A stretch of DNA of 64,000 nucleotides, taken from assembly GCF_000006565.2 (NCBI RefSeq), contig NC_031479.1, forward strand, positions 4,366,289 to 4,430,288, read 5' to 3'. The stretch is from Toxoplasma gondii ME49. Lineage: Eukaryota; Apicomplexa; Conoidasida; Eucoccidiorida; Sarcocystidae. Position numbers and translations under genes: made by a program. Below are positions 10,669 to 23,600 of the stretch, in pieces. The notes beneath the pieces are model-generated. The model was not told the origin of the DNA. It ran no database searches and was given only the letters and a program-made list of their open reading frames with translations. Position 1 is the first letter of the stretch. Every line of letters begins with the position of its first letter.

Positions 10669-12567
10669 TCAAGACTTCCTGTTCTTCGCCTTCTTGTACT
10701 CCGCCATGCAGAGCCTGAGAGAGAAGGAATCGGAGCGAGAGAAAGGGATGACCGATCTGTTTCCGCGCAGAAAGTCGCCAAGGCCGGACAACTCGAGACG
10801 CCCGTCGAGACAGAGAATGCATGCACCTGCAGATGCCGGTGCTCATCTCGGGCCAGCAAGAAAAGTGAGACGACGGAGGACCTGCCGCTTTCTCTTGTTC
10901 AATTTGACAAAAGAAGGTGAGTGCACCACACGGTTGGTTCTGTTCTTTGGACAGCTGCAGACGAACCGGAACAGCGGAACTCTGGCAGTCTGCGGAGACG
11001 CGTGGAGACACGAACATCCTGGAAGGAAACGAAGAGACGAGAAGAAAAGAGAAAGAGGAGACACAGACACAGAGGTCGAGGAGAGAGAATCCGACCGCTC
11101 TCGTATGGTGATGGCAGCACGGTGAGAGGAAGCAGATCAGAAGAACATGAGAGATGCCATCGTAGACTCACTTGTAAGTCTGCCGGAACGCGTCGCACTC
11201 GTCCACTGCTCCACTGAGGCCCTCCGAATGACTGTGTAGTAACAGGAAAAGGAAAGCAAAACACAAACGCAGTTGTCCTTTATGTTTGTTTCTGCCTCAG
11301 ATGGCCCTGTGCGACACCCAAGATCGACAGCAGGAACAGAGACAGGCGCCAGCTGCGTCTTTCTGCCCAGAGACATCTCTTTTTCCTCCCTGGCCTGCGC
11401 GGCCCTGCGTCCTCACGCCTCTCGACTGCTTCTCCTTTCAGCTTTGTCGGTTTTCTTTCTCCACACCGTTTTTTCTTGTCCAAGTCTCTCCCGCCAGACA
11501 GCCGCTCCCTGGCGAACGATCCACCAGTGATTCCGGCACCGACAACGCGGCCGAGGGATGCGGAGTACCCCCAGTAGTATCGTAGGACATTGAAAGCCAC
11601 CGCTGAAGTATCCGTGTCTCCTTTTGTGCTGCCTTTCTTCGTTGAAACGCCCATCCTCTCTCCGTCTAAATGATGGTTTTGTCCTCCTACAGCGAAAGCC
11701 TTCTCTCTCTGTGCCCAGAGACAGCAGCGCGTTCCCTCTCTCCATCACTGGGTGTAAATGTGAGTTTTTCTCTCTTTCCGCGCAAATGACAGCTCTTCCT
11801 GTCTCTCCGCGTACGCGGTAAAGCGTTCCTTCTCTCTGCGTCTTCTCCCTGAGTCTGCGCGAACGCCGCTGCATTTGGGTCTTGAAGGAACACAGCTTTC
11901 TGCCTCTCCGTCTCTGGCTATATACAACGAAGCGTTTCCTCTCTCTGCTCCGAACTGTCGAGGCTTCTCTCGTCCTCCCCAGAGTTCCTTCAGCGAAGGT
12001 CTGTCTCTTACGATCGAACGCATTGGAGGTAATCGTCCTGAACGCAGACGCGGAACAAAAAGGTACGGACGTTGACGCACGAGAACAGAGCAAAGAGTCC
12101 GGAATCGGGTGGCGGAAAACACCAAGAAGAATCTGCCTTTGTTGTCACACTCACCACAGCCCCCACTGGATGGCTCGAGACAGCTAAACCTGCGAGAAAT
12201 GGATGTTCTGCCAGTGTTCAGTGACGCTCGGAAGCTGTCCTCCTTCTCCTCCTCAGCGTTTTGATTTCCTGCATGCTCCGCCCCATCCGGTAACGGCAAA
12301 AGCTCCTGCTCGACACAACGAAGCAGAGCGGTCGCGCACAGCCTCACACAACCAAAAAACGAAGAAGAGGGGAGGAGGAAGAGGGAGGAGAGACTGAAGC
12401 CACAGAAGGCGCTGAAGGCGAGCACTGGTGAGACGAGCCTTGAATCGAGAGAAGAAAAGTCTCACCATTTCAAGTGAGCAGGGCAGAGGCTCCGACGCAT
12501 GCGCAGGCTGAGAGGGGGCACTCTGCTGGCTGCCCAGAGACGCAGACGATGACTGCATGCTCCCCAT
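10669..12567 (-). CDS. Twin-CX9C (CHCHD2/10-MIX17-like) mitochondrial protein
   Basis: Four small exons give a 77-residue protein: 12466-12567, 12012-12037, 11172-11231 and 10669-10714. Every junction keeps phase (0, 2, 2), uses GT-AG and has a pyrimidine-tract acceptor. The product starts MGSMQSSSASLG, has a Ser/Pro/Ala/Gln N-terminus and then a CHCH fold. C30 and C40 form the first CX9C (C-SLEMDDYLQ-C), and C55 and C65 form the second (C-DAFRQTYKL-C), with 14 residues between. The tail is MAEYKKAKNRKS. The PC..E...C....C.......C layout resembles the C-terminus of CHCHD2/CHCHD10 and yeast Mix17, proteins of the mitochondrial intermembrane space oxidised by Mia40/Erv1. The hydrophobic glycine-rich middle of CHCHD2 is absent, so an upstream coding exon remains possible. 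COA5 or another CX9C family is the alternative. Confidence 0.72.
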
Positions 12568-14611
12568 CCTCGGCGGGAGTTGGGCTGCAGATGGAGCGAG
12601 AGAAGAGAAGCGACTGGGAAGGCGGAAGCAAGAGCGACGAAACAGGAACGAGCGAGAGAGAGAACAGACCTGCGAGGCAAAACAGAGGGAAAAGAGCGGT
12701 GCCAGACAAAGAAAGGGAGCGAGACAATCCACGCGAAAAATGGCGGGAGGACAGAGTCGGTGCGTGGACCGGTTCTTTGATCCAAGCGAAGCTGAACGCG
12801 GGGGGAGAGAAGACAACGGAGAAAACTCGAGAGAAGCGAGAGAAGAGAGGCGAACCAAGGAGACGGTGGAGAGAAGAGAGAGGTCGGGAGCAGAGAGGGA
12901 GGAAGAATCGACAGGGAAGAGACACGGCAAGAAAGGGAGGAAAACGATTGATTCTCACAAGAAAGGAGAGCATGAATAACCGAAGGCGTTCAGTGTGTGT
13001 GACGTCCTGAAGAGGAGTGAAGGAACTGCATGCACGGCCAGGAGTTCCTGCGAGGAATTCGCGCATCAACACTCAAGCGTTGAAGCAGCGAGGAGAGAAA
13101 AAGAAGAAAAGAAGACGCGAAGAGAACAACAAAAAGAAAGGAAGGCAAAGATGGAACGAGGCAAGAACTTCAAATCGCAGAGGCGACGTGTGTCTCGCAC
13201 CCCAGCGTTAGCGTTTGGCGTTGGGTTTCCGCGTTCCACGGAGTCTTTTTTTATCGGCAGTTGATTCGTTAAAATCGAGGGGAGGTTTCTCGTCTGTTCT
13301 CCCCTTTCTCTCAGAAAACTCTGTCGACCAAAAGCGCCTTCGTCTCCAGACAGACCATGCATGCAGCCACCCACAGCGGCGCACATGCGAGGAAAAGCTG
13401 CGCGAGGCTGCTTGGCGTCTCCCCTTGGAGAGACTCAAGAAAACAGGTCTTTTCCTGAAGAACGAACTTACATCTGACTGGAGTTCTCTTCTCTCTGAAT
13501 CTTTTGAAGAGCGCAGAGGCGAGAAAGCAGTCTCTCGCTCCTTTCACAGGTACAAACTAGGAAGAACTTCTTCTCCACAACTGCGCGGCGCGTTCTTTGT
13601 CTTCTCTGCGAGACAGCGTCGCTCGCGTCGGGCATCGACCCGGCCCGTCCTGTAGAGACACCGCAGAAACGAAAGAGACTTACCGTTCCAGGCTTCTCAG
13701 TTGAATGTTCTGTGCGAACAGAAATTGCATGCAAACGGCTGGGGAATCGCTTCGTCGACCTCTCCGACTGAAACCATCAAAAGACTGTCCTCAGGCTGTC
13801 TCATACGCACAGCCGGGAGGGCGCCCGACCGTTCTGTTTCCTCGCCGCAGTTGCTGAGACTCGACAGAGGAAACCACTCTCTGTTGAGAGCGAAACTGCG
13901 CCGTTTCTGTGTGGGGGCAGCGCGCCTGTTTCATGGCCTTTTGCTCTTCGTAGACCTCTCCATGCTCAGCGTCTCCCCCCGGAGCTTGACTGGTTCCGAC
14001 TCTTCAGAGACAGCAGAGACAGCAGTCTCTTGCCGCCTCCTCTGTCTCTTTCAGAAGCCTCTTTCTTGCGTCGTCCTTCGCCTTTCTCTTCCATCTGGTT
14101 TTTTCTCGTCTTCTGTTCGCTCGTTTTTTCCCCTTCTTCTTGCTCCCCCATCTGTTGTTCGTTCTTCTCTCGTCTGCCCTAACTCCCTCTCCTCGCTCCG
14201 CTCCTTCTTCTTCTTTTCTTCTCTCCCGCAGGTTTGCTCGCTTCCCTCCTTCTCTCCATCCTCAGTCTCTCTCGATTCTTCGCATGCTTCAACGAGAGAC
14301 TGAAACCTCGTCCTGCGTCTGCAGAGGGCCAGTCGTCCGAAGGCGCAAGGAGGGGGGCCATCGCGGAATGTGCGAAAGCTTTGAAGTCTGCCGGGCGTTC
14401 TTCTCAGTTGATTGACGCGAATCCGAATACTCCGCCAACCGATTTAACCGTCAACGACTCCCGATCAGCGCCCGGTACATCGAGGGGAGATTCACGACGA
14501 CTTAAAGAAAAAAGCGGTCTATCCGTTTCCTTTCGTCACACAGAGCAGCATCTCCACAACTCGCGATGGACGATTCCTCAGACGAAAAAATCCCTTCGAC
14601 CTTCTTCCACC
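12568..14611. promoter_or_regulatory. Divergent promoter region between twin-CX9C and E1 genes
   Basis: About 2 kb separates two divergent start codons. Three copies of the palindrome TGCATGCA, the core bound by apicomplexan AP2 factors, lie at 13027-13034, 13358-13365 and 13726-13733. A pyrimidine-rich stretch ending in CCCGCAG at about 14231 looks like an acceptor and suggests a spliced 5' leader for the E1 transcript. No conserved coding exon was recognised. Confidence 0.5.
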
Positions 14612-17600
14612 ATGACACTCCGTGTGGGGTGGTGGGCAGCGGCGGCAGACGTTGCGCTGCTTCTCTTCTTTGCGCTCTGTGGTCTCTCTCCGTTCTTGCT
14701 TTTCTTTGTCTCTTCTGCTCTCTCTCCTAGTCTTTTTCGTAAGTGCAAGAGCGCTGGAGAACGCCCGCTGCTCCTAGCGCTTCCTCTCCTTTCTCTCTCT
14801 CTCCTTGGCCTTCTTGAACACTGCGGCTCCCCCCTTCCTTCGGATCCGTCGTTGCCGCCCCCATTCTCTCAGGATTCTTTCTTTTCGGTCTCGCTTAGGC
14901 GCGCTGCAGAGACGACCGATGAACTTTCACCACCGGGGTTCAGCTGCGCTCTTCCGACTCTCCGGTCTGCTGTGCGGACTTCCTCTGGGAAGTCTCTTCG
15001 GTCTTCTCTGCGAGTGTTGCGACTCGATCCTCTCGCGCCTCGAGCTCTGTCGCGCGAGCAGTTTTTCTCCTCTCTTCTGTCGTCTGTCAGTCCCGAGTTG
15101 ACGCGATCTCGCGTTCTCTCTTTTGCGTCTCTCGTCTCCTTCCTAGCGTCGCTCTTTCACTCTCTATCCCCCCCGTCCCCCTCTGCTCCTCATGTCCTCC
15201 TCACGGCTCTCCCCCTCCGTGCAGAGGGCGCAGCAGGTTTTGCGCAGGCGGCCTGTCTCTCTGCTACCTGTGGCGCCGACCCGGTTCTTCAGTCATCTCC
15301 CTCTCCGCCGCCTTCTCTTTCGTCTGCCTTCGCGCCCAGATCTCACCGTCGCTCTCTTCCGTCACGCAACTCGAGCGCCGCTGTGTCGTCCTCTCTCTCT
15401 CCTTCCTCGCTGTCTCCTTCCTCGCTGTCTCCTTCCTCGCTGTCTCCTTCCTCGCTGTCTCCTTCCTCGCTGTCTCCTTCCTCGCTGTCTCCGTCTGCCT
15501 CGTGTCGCCCTTCGTCTCTGCGTTGCTGCTCGAGAGGTCGCGTTGCCCCTGCGCTTCTCTCGACGTTGTTCGCCTTCTCGCCTAGGAGTTCCTTGACTCC
15601 TGCGCCCTCACGAGTTCTGTCGTTGTGCTGCCCTCGCGGCCCATATGCTCTCTTGTCCCCGCTTCGGATGGTTTGTCGACCTTCCTCTGATCCGCCGGCT
15701 GAAAGCGAACAAACCGTTTCTCTCTGTCGGCCGTCGTTGCCCCCTTCGCGTCGCTCCCTGTTTTCTTCCTCCCTTAGATGTCCGTGTTCAGTTCTGCCCT
15801 CTCCCTCCGCTTCTCTCTCCTCTTCTCTCTCTTCTTCTCTCTCTTCTTCTCTCTGCTCAGCGTCTGCTTGTCTCTCTCCTGAAACGTCACCCTCTTCTCT
15901 TCCTTCGTCTTCTCGTCCTTCCTCTGCTCCTTCTTCGTCTCCTTCATTCTCGTCTCGTTCTCCTTCCCTTTCTTCGTTGTCTCCTTCCTTGGCGTCCAGC
16001 TCTGCGTCTGCTTTCTTCCGTTCTCTTTCGCGCGAGGCTGGTCAACGGGGCGACTCTGCGTTTTCGCTGTCTCCGTCCGCGTCGTTCCTCTCTCGGGAGT
16101 GGCCAATCTACGGACGCGATCACATGGCGCGTCTCCCTCGGACCCGCGTCCTGCTAGTTGGGCTCCAAGGCGTCGGCGTGGAGACCGCGAAGTGCCTCCT
16201 TCTCGCCGGCGTGGGGAGACTGTCTCTCCTTGACAGCGAGCCCCCAAGCGGACCTGAGGAGGCCAGTGCGAACTTCGCCATACCCAGTGGAAATGTCGAC
16301 ACAGTTCCTTTGCAAGGCGGCGGCAGTCTTGAAGAAGCAGGAACGCTAAACGGCGAAACAGCGGGAAGCCGAGGAGCTCCGTGCGTCCCCAGAGGGGAGA
16401 CAGAGGAGGGGGGGGAGCAGCAGATCAAAGGGAGAGACACCAACCCACAGCCAAGTCCAGATGTCTCTGCAGAACGCAATGCGGAGACCTCTTATCGAAG
16501 GCATGAAGCTGCTTCCCGAGCTGAACTGGCTTACTCAGCGCTCGAGCGGCTAACTCTCCCTCATTCTCAGCTTGAGATCATCACAAATGCAACAGGCGCG
16601 GAGACAGTGGGACTCGACGAGAAGGCTGGCGTAGTCACAGGGAAGGCCTGGGGAAACCTAAAAGACTTGCTCGCTTCGACAGACGTCGTTGTTCTCTCCA
16701 ATCGCCCAATAGACGAGGTTATCTACTTCAACCGCCTCTGCAGGGAAATCCAGAGAGAGCGGAGGGAGGCGGGGCGACGCGCCTCAGCCGCGGCGCCGGC
16801 AAGGACATCGGGAAAGCAATCAACAGAGACAGGAGACGAATCAGAAGAGCCGCGAACTTCTCCGCCTTCCTTTGCGTCGCCTGAAGTGTCTCCAAAGAAG
16901 GCTTTCGACTCGGTGAGTCGGCTTCAAGGAGGCACTCGAAGCCTCAAGGAGACAGCTGAGGAGGCAGGTAAAGAGACGCCTGAGACACTGAAGGAGACAG
17001 GGGAGGAACCAGCGGTCGCGGGATTACGGAGGGACGGACCCTATGTGGTAGCTGTGTGGGCTGTGGGGTTGGCAGGGAGACTGTTCGTGGACTTCGGAGA
17101 CAGTTACCGTTTCGGACCTCCGACAGATGCGCACATCGATTTGCCTCTCGCGTCTCGTTTTTCAAATCCTGCGCTTCCTTCGGCTGAAGAGGCCGAGGGA
17201 GCTCGGAAGCGTCGCCATAGTCGAGACGCAGGGCGAGAAGACGGACAACGCGGAATGCTGGGAGCGGAGGAAAGAAGCCGTTTAGAACAAGGAAAAAAGA
17301 ATCGGGGGAGACAACGAGATGTGGGTGACAACGCGGGGGCTCCTAGGAATTGCCGGCTCCATTTTAAGCCACTCGACGAGGCGCTGGAGGCCTTCCAGGA
17401 GTCCCCCGGGGTCCCGACGCTGCCGGCAGAGCACGCGCATGAGTCTGAGGATTCTCCGAGCCTACCGCCAAACACAGGAGATCGAGGAGAGGAAGACGAG
17501 GAGACGAAGAGACAACGGATGCTCCACGTCTCGTTCCGCGCCTTGGACTCGCTTCTCCTAAAGCGGAGAAAACGCCACGGTTGTTCATCTCCGGTGGAGG

Positions 17601-20600
17601 GGCCCTCGGGCGACTCCATTGAACCGGAAAACTTTCGGGGCTGCCATCCTTCTTTCGCTCCTTCACCAGCAACTGTCCAGCCTTCGTCGCCTCTGGCGAG
17701 TTCGTCGGCGGAGCTGGGACGTTTCGTTGCCTCTTTTTCGACTCGCAGCGAGTCTCGAGGCTATACGGACATCGACGGCACACCCGCGTCTGGCAAGGCT
17801 CCTCTGCAGGACTCTGCTGCTGCTTGTCTCGCTCACAGACTCCCGGCAGAGGAGGAAGCAGCGGAAAGGCGTTTTGTAGCAGAAGAAGCGGTTCGGCTGT
17901 GGCGACAAAGAAGGGGAGTCACAGCCTCAGAGCCCCCCGGGGATCCGGGGACTCGGGCAGGCGAGAGGGCGCTGCCAGGAGGCGAAGGAAATCGGAAGGA
18001 CAGTGGCGGAGGCGGCAGCGGATGGAAGCACGACAGCCAAGCGAGACAGGATGCACACAACCGAGAGACACCACGAAGAGTAGATCGAGATCGCGAAGAG
18101 AACGAGAGGGAGGAAGAACGCGTTCGTCAAATTGCTGGAGACTTGTATCGGAGTGCGGAGGGTCATCTCGCGCCCATAGCCTCGATTATGGGTACGCCAA
18201 TGCGAATTCCGCCTTTTCGCTCGTTTTTGCCTGTGTTCCTACGGACCAAGGCGAAGCAAGAAAGAGGGAGCAACGCTCGCTGCGTTGTCCCGTCTTCCGC
18301 AAGCGTCGGACCCGTCTGGCTCGACGTCTGGTAGCTGGCCATGTGTGGCGATCACAGGGGACGGAGACAGGCGCGTCCTTTTGTCCTGTTCGCCGTTGGT
18401 CCTCCATGTCTGCAACGGGTGAAGCTTTGCAGAGCTCCACCCGAGCGAACATGACGAGACGGGGAGCCTCGGAGCGAGAATTTCCACGTCCTCAGTTCGC
18501 AACTTAATGCATGGGGGGGCCTCGATGTGTCTGTTGGGCAGTAAAGACTGGAAACTGTTCCGTCGTTGGTCGCGTCGAGTTCACCCTGTCTCTCGCGTAT
18601 CTCATCTTTGGCAGTGAGAGAACGAAGAGCGACGAACAGAAAGAGAGACTCTGTATTTCTGTTTCCGCGCTCATCCTCTGACGGCTGTTTCTTGGAGAAC
18701 AGGATGAGCTATGTCGTTTGTATTTGTGTTCGTTCTCCTCACTTTTCCTCCGGTGTCTTTCCCTTGGTCTCTCCCTCTCCCATTGCCTGCTTCCGAAGGC
18801 GACATGTCAAGACAGGAGTGCAGACCTCATCCTGGATTTTCCGGCTGTCATCACCCGCCGGTTTCTGTCTCCCTCGCGATATGACACAGATGCGAAGAGA
18901 GGCACAGCGAAAGAAGAACACAAAGAGAGACATTCTCAAGAAGATAGAAGGAAAACGTGAGGGGGGGAGTAAGTTCTTCGCTGCTCACGTTGTGCGTCTT
19001 CACTCAGGCCTTTCTGTGCTTGCCCTCACTTGTGTTCAGGAGCCCTCGCTGCACAGGAAGCCATAAAGGCGCTCAGCGGACGCTTCACACCTTTCCACCA
19101 GTTTTTCTACTTTGACGCTCTTGACATTCTCCCCGTCCACGAAGTCTCTAAAGTCCATTCTCCTCACGGCGACGTCTCGCGGTCTCTGCGTGCGTCTTCC
19201 TCTTCTCTTCCATACACTTCTCGTTCTTCGCCTCTCTGGTCTTCTCCCTCTTCTTCTGGTTCTTCTCCTTCTTCGCCTGCTTGCTGTAGAGCACCGACTT
19301 GTCCCTTCGGTTGTTTTCCTCCGCGTTCCTCTCGCGCGGCATGTTCGCTGCCGCGGTGGATTGGCCAAGAGCGCCTTCTCGGCGAGTTTGTGCAGAAACG
19401 CTTAGGGACGCTTCACCTTTTCCTCGCGGGGGCAGGCGCTGTGGGGTGCGAACTCTTGAAGCTTTTCGCTTTGATGGGCGTTGGCTGCGGGCCAGCGATG
19501 CCAAGAGGAAAAAGAGGAACTGCGCAGAAGCCGACGCGCCTCCACAGAGGTCCTCCGAAGGCCGGAGGTGCAGCGCAGAGCACAAACGACAGGGACTCTG
19601 CCGAGGAGCGCCAGCAGGCGGACAGGCGCCGAGAGGGAGGACAGGAGAGACGAAGGCCACTGGACACCGGGGGAGAAACCAGAGGCGATGCAGACGGTGA
19701 GGAAGACAGGAACGGAGGGAGCAAGGAAAAGGCTAAAGAGGCAGGATTCGAAAACCACCCAGAAGAGAGAGGAGAAGAGGAAGAAGAAGTCGAAGAAGGA
19801 TGCATCACAGTAGCAGATGCAGATTTGGTGGAGCGTTCGAATTTGAATCGCCAGTTGCTGTTCACTGAGGCAGATGTGCACCGGCCGAAAGCGGTGGCAG
19901 CCGCGCATGCAGCTCGACGGTTGAATCCTGCGCTGCGGATTCGACCTGTCTGTGCATTTGTGGGGACGGCGACGGAGCGCGAGGTCTTCAACTGGCCGTT
20001 TTGGAAAAGACAACACCTGGTGGCCATGGCGCTCGACACGGTGGCAGCGCGCATGTATCTCGACTCTCAGTGTCTCCTCTACCAGAAGCCTCTCGTCGAG
20101 GCAGGGACGCTTGGTCTCAGAGGTGAGCTGAACAGCGAGAGACAGAGAGAAGAAGAAAGAGACCAGCCGAGAGCCGCGGAAGGAGCGGAAGCGACTCTCG
20201 AGGACTGCAGCGAAGGAGAGGTGGACAGGAGGAAGACGCACAGATATAGGCGTTTCGCCAACGTACAGTGCGGTCGGTTCAGGACGCGAATCTTTCGTGG
20301 GCGAGTTTCGTCTTTGTCCGGATGATCGTACACCTCAACTCGAGAAAACGGCAACGTCACACCACTGTGTCTCTCACTCAACTGTGTAGCGATGAACATA
20401 TTGTGATGTTAACCTTGTTTTCTGACGCCCGTTGCGTTGTCTGTGGGTTGGGCGCATTCGTGTAGCTTTTTTCTTCGACAAAGTCTCGAGTGTAAAGAGT
20501 ATTCGTAAACGTGCTGGTTACTGCGGCTGGATGTCTCGCTGCAGCATCGCTTCGCGTCCCCTCGCTGCACATCTTTCTCCTTTTTCTCGCCTTTTTGTTC

Positions 20601-23600
20601 CCAGGTCACGCACAGGCCCTGGTGCCTCACTTGACGGAGTCGTATGGATCGACGGCAGATCCCCGTGGTGACGACGACGAGGGACCGCAGGCAACTTGCT
20701 CTGTCCGCCTGTTCCCTTCTTCGCCGCTTCATCTTGTGCAGTGGGCTAGCGAAGCTTTCCATCGCTTTTTTGTTGCTTTGCCTGAGAGCAGCAACGCGTT
20801 TCTCGTCGATCTGCATGCACTCACATCCCAGAGAACGCGCGGAGGCCCCGAACATGCAAGCTTCGGCAAGCGACAGGCCGCGCAGAAGACGGAGGCGGGC
20901 GTCAGCCGTTCAGACGCAAACCCAATTGACGCAGCGACTCAACGGCGGCAAGACAAGCGACTCTCCGAGGAGGGGAGACGCGCCGATACAGAGATGAAGG
21001 ATAACGAAGGTAGGAAGAAGGCTGAAGAACAGACAGGACATAGGACTGTCGTGAGCGCAAGATGGAATCCGCGAGGGGTCGCGTCACGTATAGATAAACG
21101 AAGAGGGAACATGGAAGCCGAGGTTGCTCTCTTTAGCGGTAGAACCTCAAAAACGTAACGAGTACATAGGCGAACTCCGTATGACGTAGCTTAGTCGATC
21201 AGACCGCTCTTGTCGTTCCTTCGTGTGTGTATCTCAGACTCTTTCCAGGCTGCTGCGGCAGCGTTGTGTGAGTCTCCAAAGGGCCGCAGAGTGTGCGCCT
21301 TTGCGCCGCGAAGGTTTGGGGAAGCAGGCGAAAGTTCTTCAACTTCGCTCGGAGCAGTCCAGACTCCCAGCGACAGCCAGAGCAGAGACCCGGGGGAAGC
21401 GAAGGACTCGGTCGTGGTGCCGAGGGAGGCACTTGCGAAGGCAATTCTGGATTCGCCTCCTCTGCGAGAGGTGGCGAGTCGAAGCCTCGAACTAGCCGAC
21501 ATCTTGGGGGCGGCCCTCGACGCTCGCCATGTCCTCCGACTTCGTAGTCGTCGCCACGGAGAAGAAGGCGACGAAGGCGAAGGAAAAGAGGGAAGACAGA
21601 AAGAAGGTGGACGAGGAGGAGAAGGAAGGGACGATGCTATGAAGGAGAAGTTATTGTGTTTCTTCGTCGACCGCGCACTCGGGCTCTTCCATAAGTTTTT
21701 CGTGGCCGAGGTCGAAGGCCTCAGAGCGACGTCGGAGAGTGAAGAGAAAGCCGGTGATGGTGAAGAGGCACTGACACCGCTGGCAGAAAAGGCGAACCTG
21801 GACAAGAAGAGCGAGGACGACGACCTGAGAGAGTCCGCGAAAATGGAACAGCGACATGCCCGTGTCAAGCCCCTTGCCTTCTCGGAGAACGACAGCGACA
21901 GTCTGATGTTCATCTGTAGTGCAGCGAAGCTGTTGAGCGAGGCCCATGGCTTAGATCTCGACTTCTGTGCAGAAACGCGAAGCTCATCTGAGTCGGACGC
22001 ACCTGAAACGCATGAGGAAAACCGATGTCTCGACGCGGAAGGTCCCGCAGATGGAGGAAAAGCGAACTGCGACTATCGCGTCGTCCGAAAACTTCTTCAG
22101 GCAGTTCAGAGATTCCGCGGCGCGGCCTCCATGTCTGCAGCTGCGAGAGACGCCTCGGCGGATCCTCTCTCCGCTCTGGCGTGGATTCGTGGGCAGCAGG
22201 GGAAGCACGAGGAACCTGGAGAGAGACCGACGCACAGGTGGAGACAATGGATCTCGTTTCTGTTGCCTTTTGCCTCGCGTCCATGCGCATCAAACGCGAG
22301 AAACGGTCTCTTTTCGGAACCTGTCAGCGCGGCTACGAAGCGAGCCCTAGACCACGACGAGGCTGTCGCCGAATTTGGGAATATCGTGAGTGAGCATTTG
22401 AAGCGTTCGAGACCTCAGCTCGAGAGAAGGCCAGATCGCTCTGTGTCCACCCTCGCGCGTTCTCTTCGCCTGTTGATAAATCCAGAAATGTCGCAACTGC
22501 TGCGTTCACAGCCTTGTTCGCCTGCCAAGCCTTCGTCTGCTTTCTCGCCTGAGGGGACGCCTCCTGCTTTCCCCGCTTCCGCGGCGGAGTCCTCGGCACC
22601 TGCGGTGCCACAGCTGATCCCGATGACGTACAACAAGGACTCTCCTGTTCACTTGAGTTTCCTGACGGCCACAGCTCGTCTGCGAGCCCGGTGTTTCCTT
22701 TTTTCTGACCTTCCAGATCTCCTCGCAGTCCAGCAACTCAGCGGGAGAATCGTCCCGGCGACCTCGACAGCCACGACGGTCGCTGCAGGCCTTGCCGCGC
22801 TCGAGGTCTACCGGCTCGTCCAGGCGAGTCTCTTGAGCGAGGCTGGAACGCGAAGCGAGAAAAGAAGAAGCCGAGTGGCAGCGGAACTGCCCGCACGGAG
22901 TCGAAGCGGGAGGGGCGCCGCGACGTCGGTTGCTTCGCCATCTCGGACGTCCTGGCCGTCACTCGAGGCAACGTCTGCCTCTGCTGTTGGGCGCGAGCGA
23001 AGGAAGGGAGTGCATGATGGTTTGGAGCCTTGTCTGGTGATGGAGGCGAATCTCGGCCTCTCCGACGGTGACGAGAAGAGCTGCTTTTTTGGTGCAGAAC
23101 TCGTGACGTATCGCGGTTGGCATCAGCGTTTGCCGCGAACGAGGAAGCGTCGAGAGAAGATGCGACAGCGTCTACGGTCCTCCTTCTTCAATTTAAGTGC
23201 TCCGTTTCTCACGCAAGCTGCCCCCCTCGCCCCGCCCTCGGCTTGCATCTGTGGCGGCCGACTCAAGGGCCGAGGCTTCACGCCCTGGGACTGTCTCCGA
23301 CTCGCGTTGAGGACGTCTGAGAGAACGTCGAGGACTGTGCCACGGTGCCGGCTTCGCAAGGCGAGAGTGAGAGAGAAGGAAAGAGCGGGCGAGGAGGAGA
23401 GAGCGGGGGAGAAGGAGGCGATTAGCGGAGAGAGGTTGACGACGAGACGAAGAGACGACGAAGGCTTTCAGCACCAACAAGGCCGACAGGCGGTGCGTTT
23501 CCTGGATGCCGAAAAAGAGGCCGGTGAAGAAGAAGATGAAGACGAAGACGAAGCGAGGGGAGACGTAGCAGTGTCTCTGGTGACAGTCGAGGAGGTTGTG

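Noticed and set aside
11413..12093. Long minus-strand Arg-rich frame over the introns of the twin-CX9C gene
   Set aside because: It conflicts with the spliced CX9C exons, which have matching splice signals and a diagnostic cysteine pattern.
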